A stretch of DNA of 15,384 nt from assembly GCA_964606895.1 (NCBI GenBank), contig CAZSHX010000092.1, positions 1-15,384 on the forward strand, in the 5' to 3' direction. The notes under the pieces were generated by a model that was not told where the DNA came from, searched no databases, and saw only the letters and a list, made by a program, of their open reading frames with translations. Both the position numbers and the translations under genes were made by a program. This stretch comes from CAZSHX01 sp964606895. Its GTDB lineage: Bacteria; Bacteroidota; Ignavibacteria; Kapaibacteriales; UBA2268. The stretch's first letter is position 1. Every line of letters begins with the position of its first letter. Positions 1-7,826 of the stretch are shown here, piece by piece.

Positions 1-53
1 AGAATATGCAAATATAACACTTCTTATATGTTTTTACAACATTAATTTAATAT

Positions 54-88
54 TAATCCTAAAATCCGATTAATCCGAGATTCAGACA
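54..88 (+). repeat. Partial copy of interspersed ATCC/ATTCAGACA repeat (family B)
   Basis: The segment carries spaced AATCC words and ends in GATTCAGACA. This matches the right-hand arm of the two longer copies at 7515-7612 and 9147-9253. The left arm is missing here, so this looks like a half copy. It is non-coding and has no T-run, so it is not a terminator. Confidence 0.6.
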
Positions 89-99
89 ACAATGGACAT

Positions 100-149
100 T
101 TCGACTCCGCTTGGGTGTCCTTTTGAAATATTCACTGAGCGGATCCGAA
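100..149. repeat. Imperfect palindrome with CTCCGCT / AGCGGA arms (family A)
   Basis: TTCGACTCCGCT at 100-111 pairs with AGCGGATCCGAA at 138-149, with two mismatches, and G:U pairs can extend it inward. The loop is about 26 nt. The arm resembles palindromes I have seen scattered between genes in Bacteroidota genomes; that comparison is from memory. No poly-T follows, so a terminator role is unlikely. Confidence 0.55.
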
Positions 150-163
150 TAGGATTCAACAAT

Positions 164-207
164 TTAAAAAAAAACAGCTCTTAGGAATGAATCCAAAGAG
201 CTGTTTT
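164..207 (-). terminator. Rho-independent terminator of maeB
   Basis: A perfect 12-bp stem joins 171-182 (AAAACAGCTCTT) and 196-207 (AAGAGCTGTTTT), with a short GGA/TCC extension inside the loop. On the minus strand it is followed by an uninterrupted run of T (the plus-strand A-run before 174). It begins about 30 nt after the maeB stop. A T-rich tract on the plus side would also let it work in that direction. Confidence 0.85.
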
Positions 208-237
208 TATTTTTGTTCAATCAATAAAGCAAAAAAA

Positions 238-2505
238 CTATGCTTTACACTCTTCTTTGTGCTGAGCATCAACAACACAGATTGCTATCATATTGAGAAT
301 TTCGTCAACATCAGCGCCGCGTTGCAAAACGTGAACACTTTTGCAAAGTCCGTTCAAAACAGGACCTATCTGATGAGCTCCACCAATGCGTGCAAGAAGT
401 TTGTATGCGATATTTCCTGAATTCAAATCGGGGAATATCAGCACATTAGCTCCGCCTTTGATTGCACTGAACGGGAAATGTTCTTCCATAATTTCGGGAA
501 CAACGGCAGTATCTGCCTGCATTTCGCCATCAACAATCAAATCAGGTTTTCTTTGTCTGATAATTTTCAAAGCCGCCTGCATTTTTTCTGGTGATCCACC
601 ATTGGCGGAACCGAAATTGCTGTAAGAAAGCAATGCGACTTTTGGTTTAATATCAAAATTAGTAACAAAATCTGCTGTTTGAATAGTGATATCAGCGAGG
701 TCTTCGGGTGTAGGATCAATATTAACGGTAGTATCTGCAAGAAAATAAGTATTCTTCTTGTTTGTAAGGATATACAAACCTGAAACTTTATTATATCTTG
801 GGTCTCTGCCGATAATTTTAAGTGCAGGTCTGAGTGTCCATGGATAATGAGAAGTTAAACCTGAAATCATCCCGTCTGCATCGCCCAAGTGAACCATCAT
901 AGCACCGAAATAGTTAGGCTGAACCATCCTGTGCGAGGCATGAGTTAATGTTGTTCCTCTGCGTTGGCGAAGTCTGAAATGCTCATTAATATAAGTTTCA
1001 AGTTTTGGATCAGTATTCGGGTCAACAATCTCAATACCTTCAAGGTCAATATTATTATCTTCGGCAACTTTTCTGATTTTCAATTCGTCGCCCAACAGAA
1101 TCGGAATTGCAATTTTTTCATCAACTGCAAGCTGAGCGGCTTTGATTATTTTATATTCATGACCTTCGGGGAAAGCTATTCTTTTGGGTTTCGATGCGGC
1201 TTTCTGGAAGATAGGAATCATAATAGCATCAACTCTGCCCATACGAATATCGAGATCTCTGATATAAGCATCGAAATCTTTTATTGGTAGTCTTGCAACG
1301 CCTGTTTCCATTGCGGCTCTGGCAACTGCCGGAGCTACCCATGTCAGTACTCTTGGGTCAAATGGTTTTGGAATGATATAGGTTCTGCCGAAGCTCATTT
1401 CTGTAACGCCATAGGCACGTTTAACGCGTTCCGGCACATCTTCCTTGGCAAGTTTGGCAAGAGCATAAGATGCGGCTTGTTTCATTGCTTCGTTAATTGC
1501 CGTAGCTCTAACGTCCAGAGCACCTCTGAAAATAAATGGGAATCCCAAAACGTTATTCACCTGATTCGGATAATCGGAACGTCCGGTTGCCATGATAACA
1601 TCCGGTCTTGCTTCAATTGCATCTTCATAAGTAATTTCAGGGTCAGGATTAGCCATAGCAAAGATGATTGGATCCGGAGCCATGGTTTTCACCATTTCTT
1701 TGGAAACAACATTACCCTGAGAAAGTCCAAAGAAAACATCAGCACCGACAAAAGCTTCCGCAAGGGTTCTTCTGTCTGTGTCAGCGGCAAGTTCTTGTTT
1801 GAATTCGTTCATACCATCTGTTCTGCCTTTATAGACAACACCTTTGGAATCACAAATAATCACATTTTTCTTGTCAACTCCCAAACTAATGTGGAATTTG
1901 GAGCATGCAATACCGGAAGCACCGGCACCGTTGTAAACAACTTTGATTTCAGAAAGTTTTTTCCCTGTTAATTCACAGGCATTCAACAAAGCGGCACCAC
2001 TGATAATTGCAGTACCATGCTGGTCATCGTGAAAAACAGGTATGGTCATACTTTTCTTCAAAGCTTCTTCGATGTAAAAACATTCAGGACCTTTGATGTC
2101 TTCAAGGTTAATACCTCCAAAAGTAGGCTCAAGTATTTCGCAAACTCGAATAATTTCTTCAACACTTTTTGAAGCAAGTTCAATATCAAAAACATCAATA
2201 TCTGCAAAAGTTTTGAATAATACTCCCTTGCCTTCCATTACAGGTTTGCCGGCTTCGGGACCAATATCTCCCAAACCGAGAACTGCAGTACCATTTGAAA
2301 TAACCGCAACAAGATTTCCTTTGGCGGTGTATTCGAATACTTTGTTAACATCTTCGTGAATTTCCCGGCAAGGCTCTGCTACACCGGGAGTGTAGGCTAA
2401 CGATAAATCTCTTTGCGTAACGCAAGGTTTAGTTGTAATAACTTCGATTTTACCCTTTCGTCCCATACTGTGGTACAGGAGGGCATCCTCTTTTCTGATC
2501 TTCAT
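238..2505 (-). CDS. maeB: NADP-dependent malic enzyme fused to a phosphotransacetylase-like domain
   Basis: The 755-residue protein oxidatively decarboxylates malate to pyruvate plus CO2 in the cytoplasm, normally making NADPH. Residues about 15-145 form the malic N-domain, with SLAYTPGVAEPC (Tyr38), an ISNGTAVLGLGDIGP loop and a lysine region around 93-98. DDQHGTA at 160-166 supplies metal-binding aspartates, GAGASG at 193-198 is the nucleotide-binding loop, and ATGRSDYPNQVNN follows at 306-318. From about 430 to the end lies a phosphate acetyltransferase-like domain, which in the MaeB family is regulatory (acetyl-CoA sensing) rather than catalytic. Length and order match full MaeB proteins. 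The ATG start has AAGGAG 5 nt upstream (2511-2516). It lies 42 nt after the FlgD-like gene with no hairpin between, so the two may share a transcript. NADP preference is by family only. Confidence 0.95.
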   Translation of the reverse strand: MKIRKEDALLYHSMGRKGKIEVITTKPCVTQRDLSLAYTPGVAEPCREIHEDVNKVFEYTAKGNLVAVISNGTAVLGLGDIGPEAGKPVMEGKGVLFKTFADIDVFDIELASKSVEEIIRVCEILEPTFGGINLEDIKGPECFYIEEALKKSMTIPVFHDDQHGTAIISGAALLNACELTGKKLSEIKVVYNGAGASGIACSKFHISLGVDKKNVIICDSKGVVYKGRTDGMNEFKQELAADTDRRTLAEAFVGADVFFGLSQGNVVSKEMVKTMAPDPIIFAMANPDPEITYEDAIEARPDVIMATGRSDYPNQVNNVLGFPFIFRGALDVRATAINEAMKQAASYALAKLAKEDVPERVKRAYGVTEMSFGRTYIIPKPFDPRVLTWVAPAVARAAMETGVARLPIKDFDAYIRDLDIRMGRVDAIMIPIFQKAASKPKRIAFPEGHEYKIIKAAQLAVDEKIAIPILLGDELKIRKVAEDNNIDLEGIEIVDPNTDPKLETYINEHFRLRQRRGTTLTHASHRMVQPNYFGAMMVHLGDADGMISGLTSHYPWTLRPALKIIGRDPRYNKVSGLYILTNKKNTYFLADTTVNIDPTPEDLADITIQTADFVTNFDIKPKVALLSYSNFGSANGGSPEKMQAALKIIRQRKPDLIVDGEMQADTAVVPEIMEEHFPFSAIKGGANVLIFPDLNSGNIAYKLLARIGGAHQIGPVLNGLCKSVHVLQRGADVDEILNMIAICVVDAQHKEECKA

Positions 2506-2547
2506 AACGTCTCCTTAAGCATAAAAAATAAAAAAGGATTAAAAAAT

Positions 2548-3339
2548 TTATGGAATATAAATTCTCTTTCTGACATATTTTTCTTTGCCGATTCGTATCT
2601 CTCCGATATAATCGCCCGAAACAACACGACGGCCGTTGTCATCTCTTGCATTCCATGTAAATTTATAACTTCCGGGTGATTGCTGTCCTTTAAATATAGT
2701 TGCAATAACATAAGCCTTCATTGAATAAATGACGACTTCAACTTCTGTTCCGTAATCTATCTTATATTCGAGATTTGGTGAAACATCTTCGACCAAACCA
2801 AGAAACTGTCCGATGGTAGAAAGTGATACCTGCAAGCCGGACATTGGATTGTATGTTCTGATGAATGGCACTGATAACGACTGCATTGTATTGTAATCGT
2901 GCATAACCTGCTGTGCGGCAGTTGGCGAAAGAATTTCCTTGGGGATAAACATATTTTTAGCCGCAACCGAAAGCGGAATTCCTGATGTAGCTTCTCTTTC
3001 AGCAACCCAGTTTCCTTCGAATTTTTTCAAATCCTGAGCAAAACGTGAGGTAGCAGAAATTTTCAGTTTCAAAGCTCTGAAATAATTGCTGTCCTGCTCT
3101 GATGAATAAACATCTCCGATTTTGCCGGGCATGACAGATTTATCTGAATTATTTCGAACCGTCCGAATTGAATCACCGATAAATTTCTGCAGTGGAGAAA
3201 TATCATTTTGGGTTTCGATAATACTTTTCTTAGTATCTTTTTGAGCCTGAGAAAATGCATTTACCGAAATGAACAGCATTAACGCCATCAAAATCATTAT
3301 CGGAGCTATTTTCAACAATCTATTTGCAAAATATAACAT
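2548..3339 (-). CDS. Secreted protein with FlgD-like Ig C-terminal domain, unknown function
   Basis: No named family is recognised for the body of this 263-residue protein. The ATG at 3339 gives a good signal peptide: a basic start (ANRLLK), a hydrophobic core (IAPIMILMALMLFISVNA) and a likely cut after AFS before QA, near residue 30. An upstream in-frame TTG at 3393 would add 18 residues before the signal and has no ribosome binding site, so I prefer the ATG, which also lacks a clear one. The middle is polar with no visible motif. The last 60 or so residues read like the FlgD/CHU_C Ig-like fold: GSYKFTWNARDDNGRRV, then SGDYIGEIRIG and a terminal basic strand. Such domains are common at the ends of surface proteins in this group. 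It ends 42 nt before maeB. Periplasmic or surface location is inferred. Confidence 0.75.
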   Translation of the reverse strand: MLYFANRLLKIAPIMILMALMLFISVNAFSQAQKDTKKSIIETQNDISPLQKFIGDSIRTVRNNSDKSVMPGKIGDVYSSEQDSNYFRALKLKISATSRFAQDLKKFEGNWVAEREATSGIPLSVAAKNMFIPKEILSPTAAQQVMHDYNTMQSLSVPFIRTYNPMSGLQVSLSTIGQFLGLVEDVSPNLEYKIDYGTEVEVVIYSMKAYVIATIFKGQQSPGSYKFTWNARDDNGRRVVSGDYIGEIRIGKEKYVRKRIYIP

Positions 3340-3401
3340 AAATTCGGAAAATATCAATTTTAAAAATATTAAATTATGAAAATAACGATTCAAATAAAAA
3401 T

Positions 3402-3432
3402 AAAAAAGAAAACCGGTTAAATTAAACCGGCT
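3402..3432 (-). terminator. Rho-independent terminator of the S1 gene
   Basis: AACCGGTT at 3411-3418 pairs with AACCGGCT at 3425-3432: an 8-bp stem with one G:U pair on the minus strand and a 6-nt loop. A T-rich tract (plus-strand A-run, about 3395-3410) follows in the minus direction. It sits about 32 nt after the stop at 3465, so the FlgD-like gene probably needs its own promoter between here and 3339. Confidence 0.8.
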
Positions 3433-3464
3433 TTCCTTAAATTTATAATCATATAAAAATTAGA

Positions 3465-5159
3465 TTATTCATCGTCAACATGGTTGAAAAGATTCTTTCT
3501 GTCGCTTTCTGACAGGAAATCACCAAAGCTGATACCGGTTTGAGCGGCGGCTTGTGGTTGTTTTGGTTTTGAATCTTCATTTCTGTTGTTGAAGTTTCTT
3601 CTTCTGTCGTCAGGTTGCTGTTTTGCACCTTCCTCAACAACGGGAGCAAGGATTAATGATTCTTCATCGGGGATTAAATCCGCAATGAGGACATTAATGC
3701 TATCGCCGGGATGATAAGGAATCTTGTTGCCCTGAAGAATATGTTTCATTTTACTGCGCGGCATAAATCCGTCAACTTCATCATTGATTGCAATGATACA
3801 GCCCTGAGGCATAACCTGCGACACAATACCCTGATATTCTGTACCGACAGGATATTTGTCAACCAATTGATGCCAGGGATTCGGCTGAGTTTTCTTGTAG
3901 CTCAAAGAAACAGTTTGTTTATCTTCGGAAACTGAAAGAATCTCAACAGGAATTTCAGAGTTGGCTTTCAAAACGTCTGATGGTTTTTTGATTCTCTTTG
4001 TCCATGAGATTTCGGGAGTGCGAAGCAATCCGTCAACTCCGGGTTTCAATTCAATATATGCACCAAAGTCAGTAAGTCTTCTAACGATTCCTGTGTGCTG
4101 AGTGCCAACGAGGAAAAGAGTTTCGACATCTTTCCATGGTGATTCTTCAAGTTCTTTGCGGCTGAGAGCAATACGGTTTTTAGTTCTGTCGAGTTCAACG
4201 ACAACTGCTTTAACTGTATCGCCTTTTTTCATGAATTTATTCGGGTCGTCCACGTGAACCTGTGAAAGTCTTGAAATATGTATAAGACCTTCTACTCCGC
4301 CCAAATCAACAAAAACGCCGAATGTTGCGATTGAAGAAACTTTGCCTTCAACGATATCGCCAACGCTGATTCTTGTCCAGAAATCTTCAGTCAAAAGGTG
4401 TTTGCGGCTAACGATTACGGCTTTTCTGCCTTCGTCGTATTCCTGCAACTCGTGTACCTGAACAACCATAGTTTTGCCTGCGGCATCAGTAAGTTCCTGT
4501 TCGGTTGGGGTTCTTTTCAATGAAAAATGGGATGCAGGTAGGAAAAGGGGCATTTCTTTGTAAATAGCTCTTAGTCCACCGCGAATTCTGCCTTTTATTT
4601 CAACTTCGATAGTTCCATTATTTTCTTTTACAAGTAAAAGCTCCTGGTAAACGGCTTCAAATTTTTCGCCCCATACAGCTTTTTCATGTTTTTGGTCTTT
4701 GTGTTCTTCGGAAGCAGGCTGTTCGGTTGCTACTGCGGCTAGAGGTGTTTCTGCGGCGGGTTCTGATACTGCAGGCTCAATGACTGCAGGTTCAGCGGCA
4801 ATAGGTTCGGTTACGGCAGGTTCCGAAGCAGATGATGCTTCGACTACTTCTTCCATTTTTGGAGTTTCAACAATTATTGGTTCTTCTTTGGGTTGTTCAA
4901 CTTCCACAGGAATTACCGGTACGGGTTCGTCGGCAACCTTTTCATCGGGAATAGCAACCGGAGTTACTACTTCAAGAACTGGTTCGGGAACAGGTTCGGG
5001 TTCGGGAGTTGGAATTTCGACTTCCGGAGCTACTTCAGCAACCGGAAAAAATTCTTGTTGTTGAGTCTCTTCGACGGGGGTTTCTGCATTGAGCTCAACA
5101 CTGCTGATTTCGGCAGTATTGTCCTGAATTTGCTCAATGTTAGCTTCTTCGTTGTTCAT
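3465..5159 (-). CDS. rpsA: Ribosomal protein S1-like protein with acidic N-terminal extension
   Basis: The 564-residue protein carries four S1 (OB-fold RNA-binding) domains at about 180-252, 265-335, 351-423 and 437-507. The second and third are canonical (GDIVEGKVSSIATFGVFVDL; GIVRRLTDFGAYIELKPGVDG); the first and last are degenerate. By sequence they resemble E. coli S1 domains 2-5. The first about 155 residues, where E. coli has domain 1, are a Glu/Pro/Val/Ala-rich low-complexity tract with repeated EPAV and EPEP units. The C-tail is charged and Asn/Gln-rich. S1 holds mRNA on the 30S subunit during initiation. An in-frame GTG at 5168 is possible, but the ATG at 5159 has AAGGTG 6 nt upstream (5166-5171), and the GTG would lie inside that site. 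It could instead be an S1-family RNA-binding paralogue; no second S1 gene is visible to compare. Confidence 0.85.
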   Translation of the reverse strand: MNNEEANIEQIQDNTAEISSVELNAETPVEETQQQEFFPVAEVAPEVEIPTPEPEPVPEPVLEVVTPVAIPDEKVADEPVPVIPVEVEQPKEEPIIVETPKMEEVVEASSASEPAVTEPIAAEPAVIEPAVSEPAAETPLAAVATEQPASEEHKDQKHEKAVWGEKFEAVYQELLLVKENNGTIEVEIKGRIRGGLRAIYKEMPLFLPASHFSLKRTPTEQELTDAAGKTMVVQVHELQEYDEGRKAVIVSRKHLLTEDFWTRISVGDIVEGKVSSIATFGVFVDLGGVEGLIHISRLSQVHVDDPNKFMKKGDTVKAVVVELDRTKNRIALSRKELEESPWKDVETLFLVGTQHTGIVRRLTDFGAYIELKPGVDGLLRTPEISWTKRIKKPSDVLKANSEIPVEILSVSEDKQTVSLSYKKTQPNPWHQLVDKYPVGTEYQGIVSQVMPQGCIIAINDEVDGFMPRSKMKHILQGNKIPYHPGDSINVLIADLIPDEESLILAPVVEEGAKQQPDDRRRNFNNRNEDSKPKQPQAAAQTGISFGDFLSESDRKNLFNHVDDE

Positions 5160-5354
5160 CTGGCACACCTTGTTATGTTAGTTAAATGCACTTGCCGGAA
5201 TTACCGACAAAATAATTAATGCAAAAAAAGTAAATGTTATTTAATACGAACTTCAAAAATAACGATTATTTAATTTAAAATAAAAGAAAAAAAATTAAAA
5301 CATTCAATTTTTTCAAGTATTTAAATTTATTTTGATCGAATTTTACAAAATATT

Positions 5355-5394
5355 TTAATAAAATGTCCAACACCCTTATGGAGTTGGACATTTT
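5355..5394 (-). terminator. Rho-independent terminator of thrS
   Basis: A perfect 12-bp inverted repeat, AAAATGTCCAAC (5360-5371) and GTTGGACATTTT (5383-5394), with a small inner C/G extension, begins about 26 nt after the thrS stop. The stem's own AT end supplies the U-run on the minus strand, and the tract after it is T-rich but broken. It separates thrS from the S1 gene, whose 200-nt AT-rich leader (5160-5359) shows no other clear structure. Confidence 0.75.
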
Positions 5395-5420
5395 AACGAT
5401 TTCTAATAATTTTCAATAGT

Positions 5421-7352
5421 TTACAGTTCGCCGGGCACATTCTTTGCTTTGAATAAAGCAAGAACTTCTTCTATGCTTTTTACGCCAAGATTGCCTTTTG
5501 TGTGCTCCCTTAGCGAAACGGAATCTGATTCCTGTTCCTTTTGTCCCACAACCAAAGCAAAAGGTATCTTCATCTGCTCGGATTCTGCGATTTTTCTGTT
5601 TATCTTCTCGCTACGCAAATCTATTTCAACGCGATAGCCAAGGTCACTTAATTTTTGATGAAGCTGAGAAGCAAATTCGTGCTGGTTTTCACCGATTGGC
5701 AAAATACTTGCCTGCACCGGAGCAATCCAGAACGGAAAATTACCTGCAAAATGCTCAATCAAAATCGAGAAGAATCTTTCCATTGAGCCGATGGGTGCTC
5801 TGTGTATGATAACAGGTCTGTGAGGCTGATTGTCGGCACCGATATATTCAAGCTTGAATCTTTCGGGCATGACGTAATCCACCTGAACAGTTCCTAACTG
5901 CCATTTTCTTCCTAATGCATCCTTGACAATGAAGTCTATCTTCGGACCGTAGAAAGCGGCTTCGCCGGGAGCTATTTCGTATTCAAGAGCCATTTCGTCT
6001 GCGGCTTCGCGGATTTCTGTCTGGGCACGTTCCCAAAGTTCAATTTCTCCGCCGTATTTTGAATTGTCATCATCTCGGAAGGAAAGTCTTGTTGAAATTT
6101 CCATTCCGAATGTTCCAAAGATTAATTGAATTATATCAACTACTGCCTTGATTTCATCTTTAAGCTGTTCGACCGTACAGTAGATATGAGCGTCGTCCTG
6201 AGTAAATCCCCGGACTCTTGTCAAGCCGTTCAGCTCGCCCGATTGCTCGTAGCGGTAAACCGTTCCGTATTCAAATATTCTCAAAGGCAGGTCGCGATAG
6301 CTGTGCGGTTTGTTCGAGAAAATCTGATGGTGATGGGGACAGTTCATCGGCTTGAGTATATATTCCTCATCTTCAATTTTCATTGGTGGATACTGCGAAG
6401 CGGCATAATATGGATAATGCCCTGAAGTTTTGTAGAGTTCAAGATTTCCGATATGAGGTGTAACCACTTCAACATATCCGCGTTTAATTTGTTCTTTCCT
6501 CATGAAATCTTCAAGTAAACGTCTCATTATTGTTCCTTTGGGCAACCAAATAGGTAATCCGCCTCCAACATTCGGAGTGATGAAGAACAATTCCAACTCT
6601 CTGCCCAGCTTGCGGTGGTCGCGTTTTTTCGCTTCTTCGAGAAAAGTGAGATAGTCATCGAGCATTTTCTTTTTAGGGAAAGTTATTCCGTAAATTCTTG
6701 TCATCATCTTTCTGTCAGAATCTCCACGCCAGTAAGCACCTGCGATGGACAGCAATTTTACGTTTTTTATTTGATTTGTGTTGGGCAAATGAGTGCCGCG
6801 GCACAAATCAATGAAATCGCCCTGCTGATAGAAAGTAATTTCCTGTCCCTGAAGACCGTCCAAAAGTTCAAGTTTATATTCATCGCCAACTTTTTTGAAG
6901 TGCTCCACTGCTTCAACCCACGAGATTTCTCGTCTGCTGTATTCAACGTTACGCTGAGCAAGTTTGAGCATTGTTTCTTCAATTTTTGGCAGGTCTTCGG
7001 AAGAAAGTTTGATGTCTCCGGGCAAATCCAAATCGTAATAAAAACCGTTTTCGATTGCAGGACCGATACCGAATTTCACACCCGGATAAAGCACCTGAAC
7101 GGCTTCTGCCATAAGGTGGGCAGAAGAGTGCCAATAGATTTCCTTACCGCGGTCGTCGTCAAAAGTGACAAGACTGACCGATGAATCACCATTTATTTTT
7201 CTTGATAAATCATATTTTTCGCCATTAACAAAAATACCCAAAGAATTGCGAGCCAACCCTTCGGATATGGAAAGTGCAATTTCCATTCCGGTAGTACCTT
7301 CGCTGTACTCCCTTACATTGCCGTCCGGAAAAGTAATTTTCATAGTTTTCAT
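5421..7352 (-). CDS. thrS: Threonyl-tRNA synthetase
   Basis: This 643-residue class II synthetase charges tRNA-Thr with threonine. In order: a TGS domain (about 4-65); the editing domain with HSSAH (His75, His79) and CRGTH (Cys184, His188), which removes mischarged serine; the catalytic core with GGGLPIWLPKG (263-273); zinc ligands Cys338 (MNCPHHH), His389 (DAHIYC) and His517 (IHRAPIGSMERF), matching E. coli Cys334, His385 and His511; and a C-terminal anticodon-binding domain from about 545. Length is normal and no key residue is missing. The start is ATG at 7352; Met4 at 7343 is an alternative, and neither has a Shine-Dalgarno site. The usual infC-rpmI-rplT partners do not follow; a terminator and the S1 gene do. 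I see no T-box-like leader. Confidence 0.97.
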   Translation of the reverse strand: MKTMKITFPDGNVREYSEGTTGMEIALSISEGLARNSLGIFVNGEKYDLSRKINGDSSVSLVTFDDDRGKEIYWHSSAHLMAEAVQVLYPGVKFGIGPAIENGFYYDLDLPGDIKLSSEDLPKIEETMLKLAQRNVEYSRREISWVEAVEHFKKVGDEYKLELLDGLQGQEITFYQQGDFIDLCRGTHLPNTNQIKNVKLLSIAGAYWRGDSDRKMMTRIYGITFPKKKMLDDYLTFLEEAKKRDHRKLGRELELFFITPNVGGGLPIWLPKGTIMRRLLEDFMRKEQIKRGYVEVVTPHIGNLELYKTSGHYPYYAASQYPPMKIEDEEYILKPMNCPHHHQIFSNKPHSYRDLPLRIFEYGTVYRYEQSGELNGLTRVRGFTQDDAHIYCTVEQLKDEIKAVVDIIQLIFGTFGMEISTRLSFRDDDNSKYGGEIELWERAQTEIREAADEMALEYEIAPGEAAFYGPKIDFIVKDALGRKWQLGTVQVDYVMPERFKLEYIGADNQPHRPVIIHRAPIGSMERFFSILIEHFAGNFPFWIAPVQASILPIGENQHEFASQLHQKLSDLGYRVEIDLRSEKINRKIAESEQMKIPFALVVGQKEQESDSVSLREHTKGNLGVKSIEEVLALFKAKNVPGEL

Positions 7353-7482
7353 TTTTTAGTTTAACATTTGAATAATAGAATTAATTGTAACGAATTTGCT
7401 AATCGAATATTTCTAAATGCGGAGAATAAGATGTTTAAGTAGATTCAAAAAATTCAAAGTTTCATTCTGAACGGATTTCTTC

Positions 7483-7502
7483 CCACGGCTTAAAAGTCGT
7501 GG
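7483..7502. repeat. Short palindrome CCACGGCTT / AAGTCGTGG (family C)
   Basis: CCACGGCTT at 7483-7491 is complementary to AAGTCGTGG at 7494-7502, apart from one G:T pair, giving a compact hairpin between thrS and the next gene. It resembles REP-type palindromes often found between genes in Bacteroidota; that likeness is from memory. There is no T-run, and it lies between divergent genes, so it is not a terminator. Confidence 0.5.
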
Positions 7503-7514
7503 CAATTGAAATTT

Positions 7515-7612
7515 CTGAATCACGGATTTAACAGATTATTGGATTAAGAGGATTTTTCAAGAGTGTCTATTCTTAAATCCTCTTAATCCCTAAAATCCCC
7601 ATTCAGACATTC
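7515..7612. repeat. Long imperfect palindromic repeat, left copy (family B)
   Basis: GGATTAAGAGGATTT (7541-7555) and AAATCCTCTTAATCC (7575-7589) form a perfect 15-bp stem around a 19-nt spacer. Outside it the arms keep pairing imperfectly, from CTGAATCACGGATTT on the left to AAATCCCCATTCAG on the right, so nearly 100 nt can fold into one hairpin. The 15-mer and the terminal ATTCAGACATTC recur at 9147-9253, and the tail alone at 54-88. Confidence 0.75.
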
Positions 7613-7673
7613 ATCTGAATCATTCAAATCATCTTACTCCCAGTTCAGAAATCTTCATTTTCAAATATATTTT

Positions 7674-7702
7674 CACTTTTTTCAATTATTTTCAAAAAAG
7701 TG
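7674..7702. other. AT-rich perfect hairpin of unknown role
   Basis: CACTTTTTT (7674-7682) and AAAAAAGTG (7694-7702) form a 9-bp stem with an 11-nt loop, about 60 nt upstream of the promoter of the propeller-like gene. No U-run follows on either strand that would make a good terminator. It could be a regulatory site or simply AT-rich chance. Confidence 0.35.
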
Positions 7703-7766
7703 TGAGACCTTTTTGCATTTCATGTGTCTTAGTATATACGGAAGTGACAAATTTTGAAAAAGTTTG

Positions 7767-7796
7767 TTTGCTTTGGTAATTTTTTAGTTAATTTTG
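7767..7796 (+). promoter_or_regulatory. Bacteroidetes-type promoter of the T9SS propeller-like gene
   Basis: TTTG at 7767-7770 is followed after 18 nt by TAATTTTG at 7789-7796 and then C, matching the -33/-7 consensus TTTG and TAnnTTTGY known for the primary sigma factor of Bacteroidetes. Another TTTG lies at 7763-7766. Transcription would start near 7803, leaving a short leader before the ATG at 7827 that holds the AAGGAA ribosome binding site. Confidence 0.6.
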
Positions 7797-7826
7797 CTGT
7801 GTAAATTAAATTTTAAGGAAAAAACA

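Noticed and set aside
187..420. 77-residue plus-strand frame at the maeB 3' end
   Set aside because: Its start lies inside the maeB terminator hairpin and the rest is antisense to maeB.
1477..1971. 164-residue plus-strand frame opposite maeB
   Set aside because: Antisense shadow of conserved malic enzyme sequence, including the metal-binding and nucleotide-binding motifs.
2502..2711. 69-residue minus-strand frame bridging the FlgD-like gene and maeB
   Set aside because: It overlaps the conserved C-terminus of the FlgD-like protein in another frame and has no support of its own.
4699..5064. Ser/Gly/Thr-rich 121-residue plus-strand frame
   Set aside because: It is the mirror of the Glu/Pro/Ala low-complexity head of the S1 protein; the bias comes from that strand.
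5254..5261. TATTTTTG on the minus strand as an S1-gene -7 promoter element
   Set aside because: It fits TAnnTTTG, but no TTG lies at the expected distance and the tract is so AT-rich that chance is likely.
6615..7184. 189-residue plus-strand frame opposite thrS
   Set aside because: It lies wholly antisense to the well-supported thrS coding sequence, lacks a recognisable domain or ribosome binding site, and its composition follows from thrS codons.
7353..7482. Possible T-box or other leader control upstream of thrS
   Set aside because: No specifier stem, no T-box consensus and no anti-terminator hairpin can be seen; the sequence is plain AT-rich.
7674..7702. Hairpin as a terminator
   Set aside because: It lies between divergent genes, where none is needed, and no U-run follows the stem.
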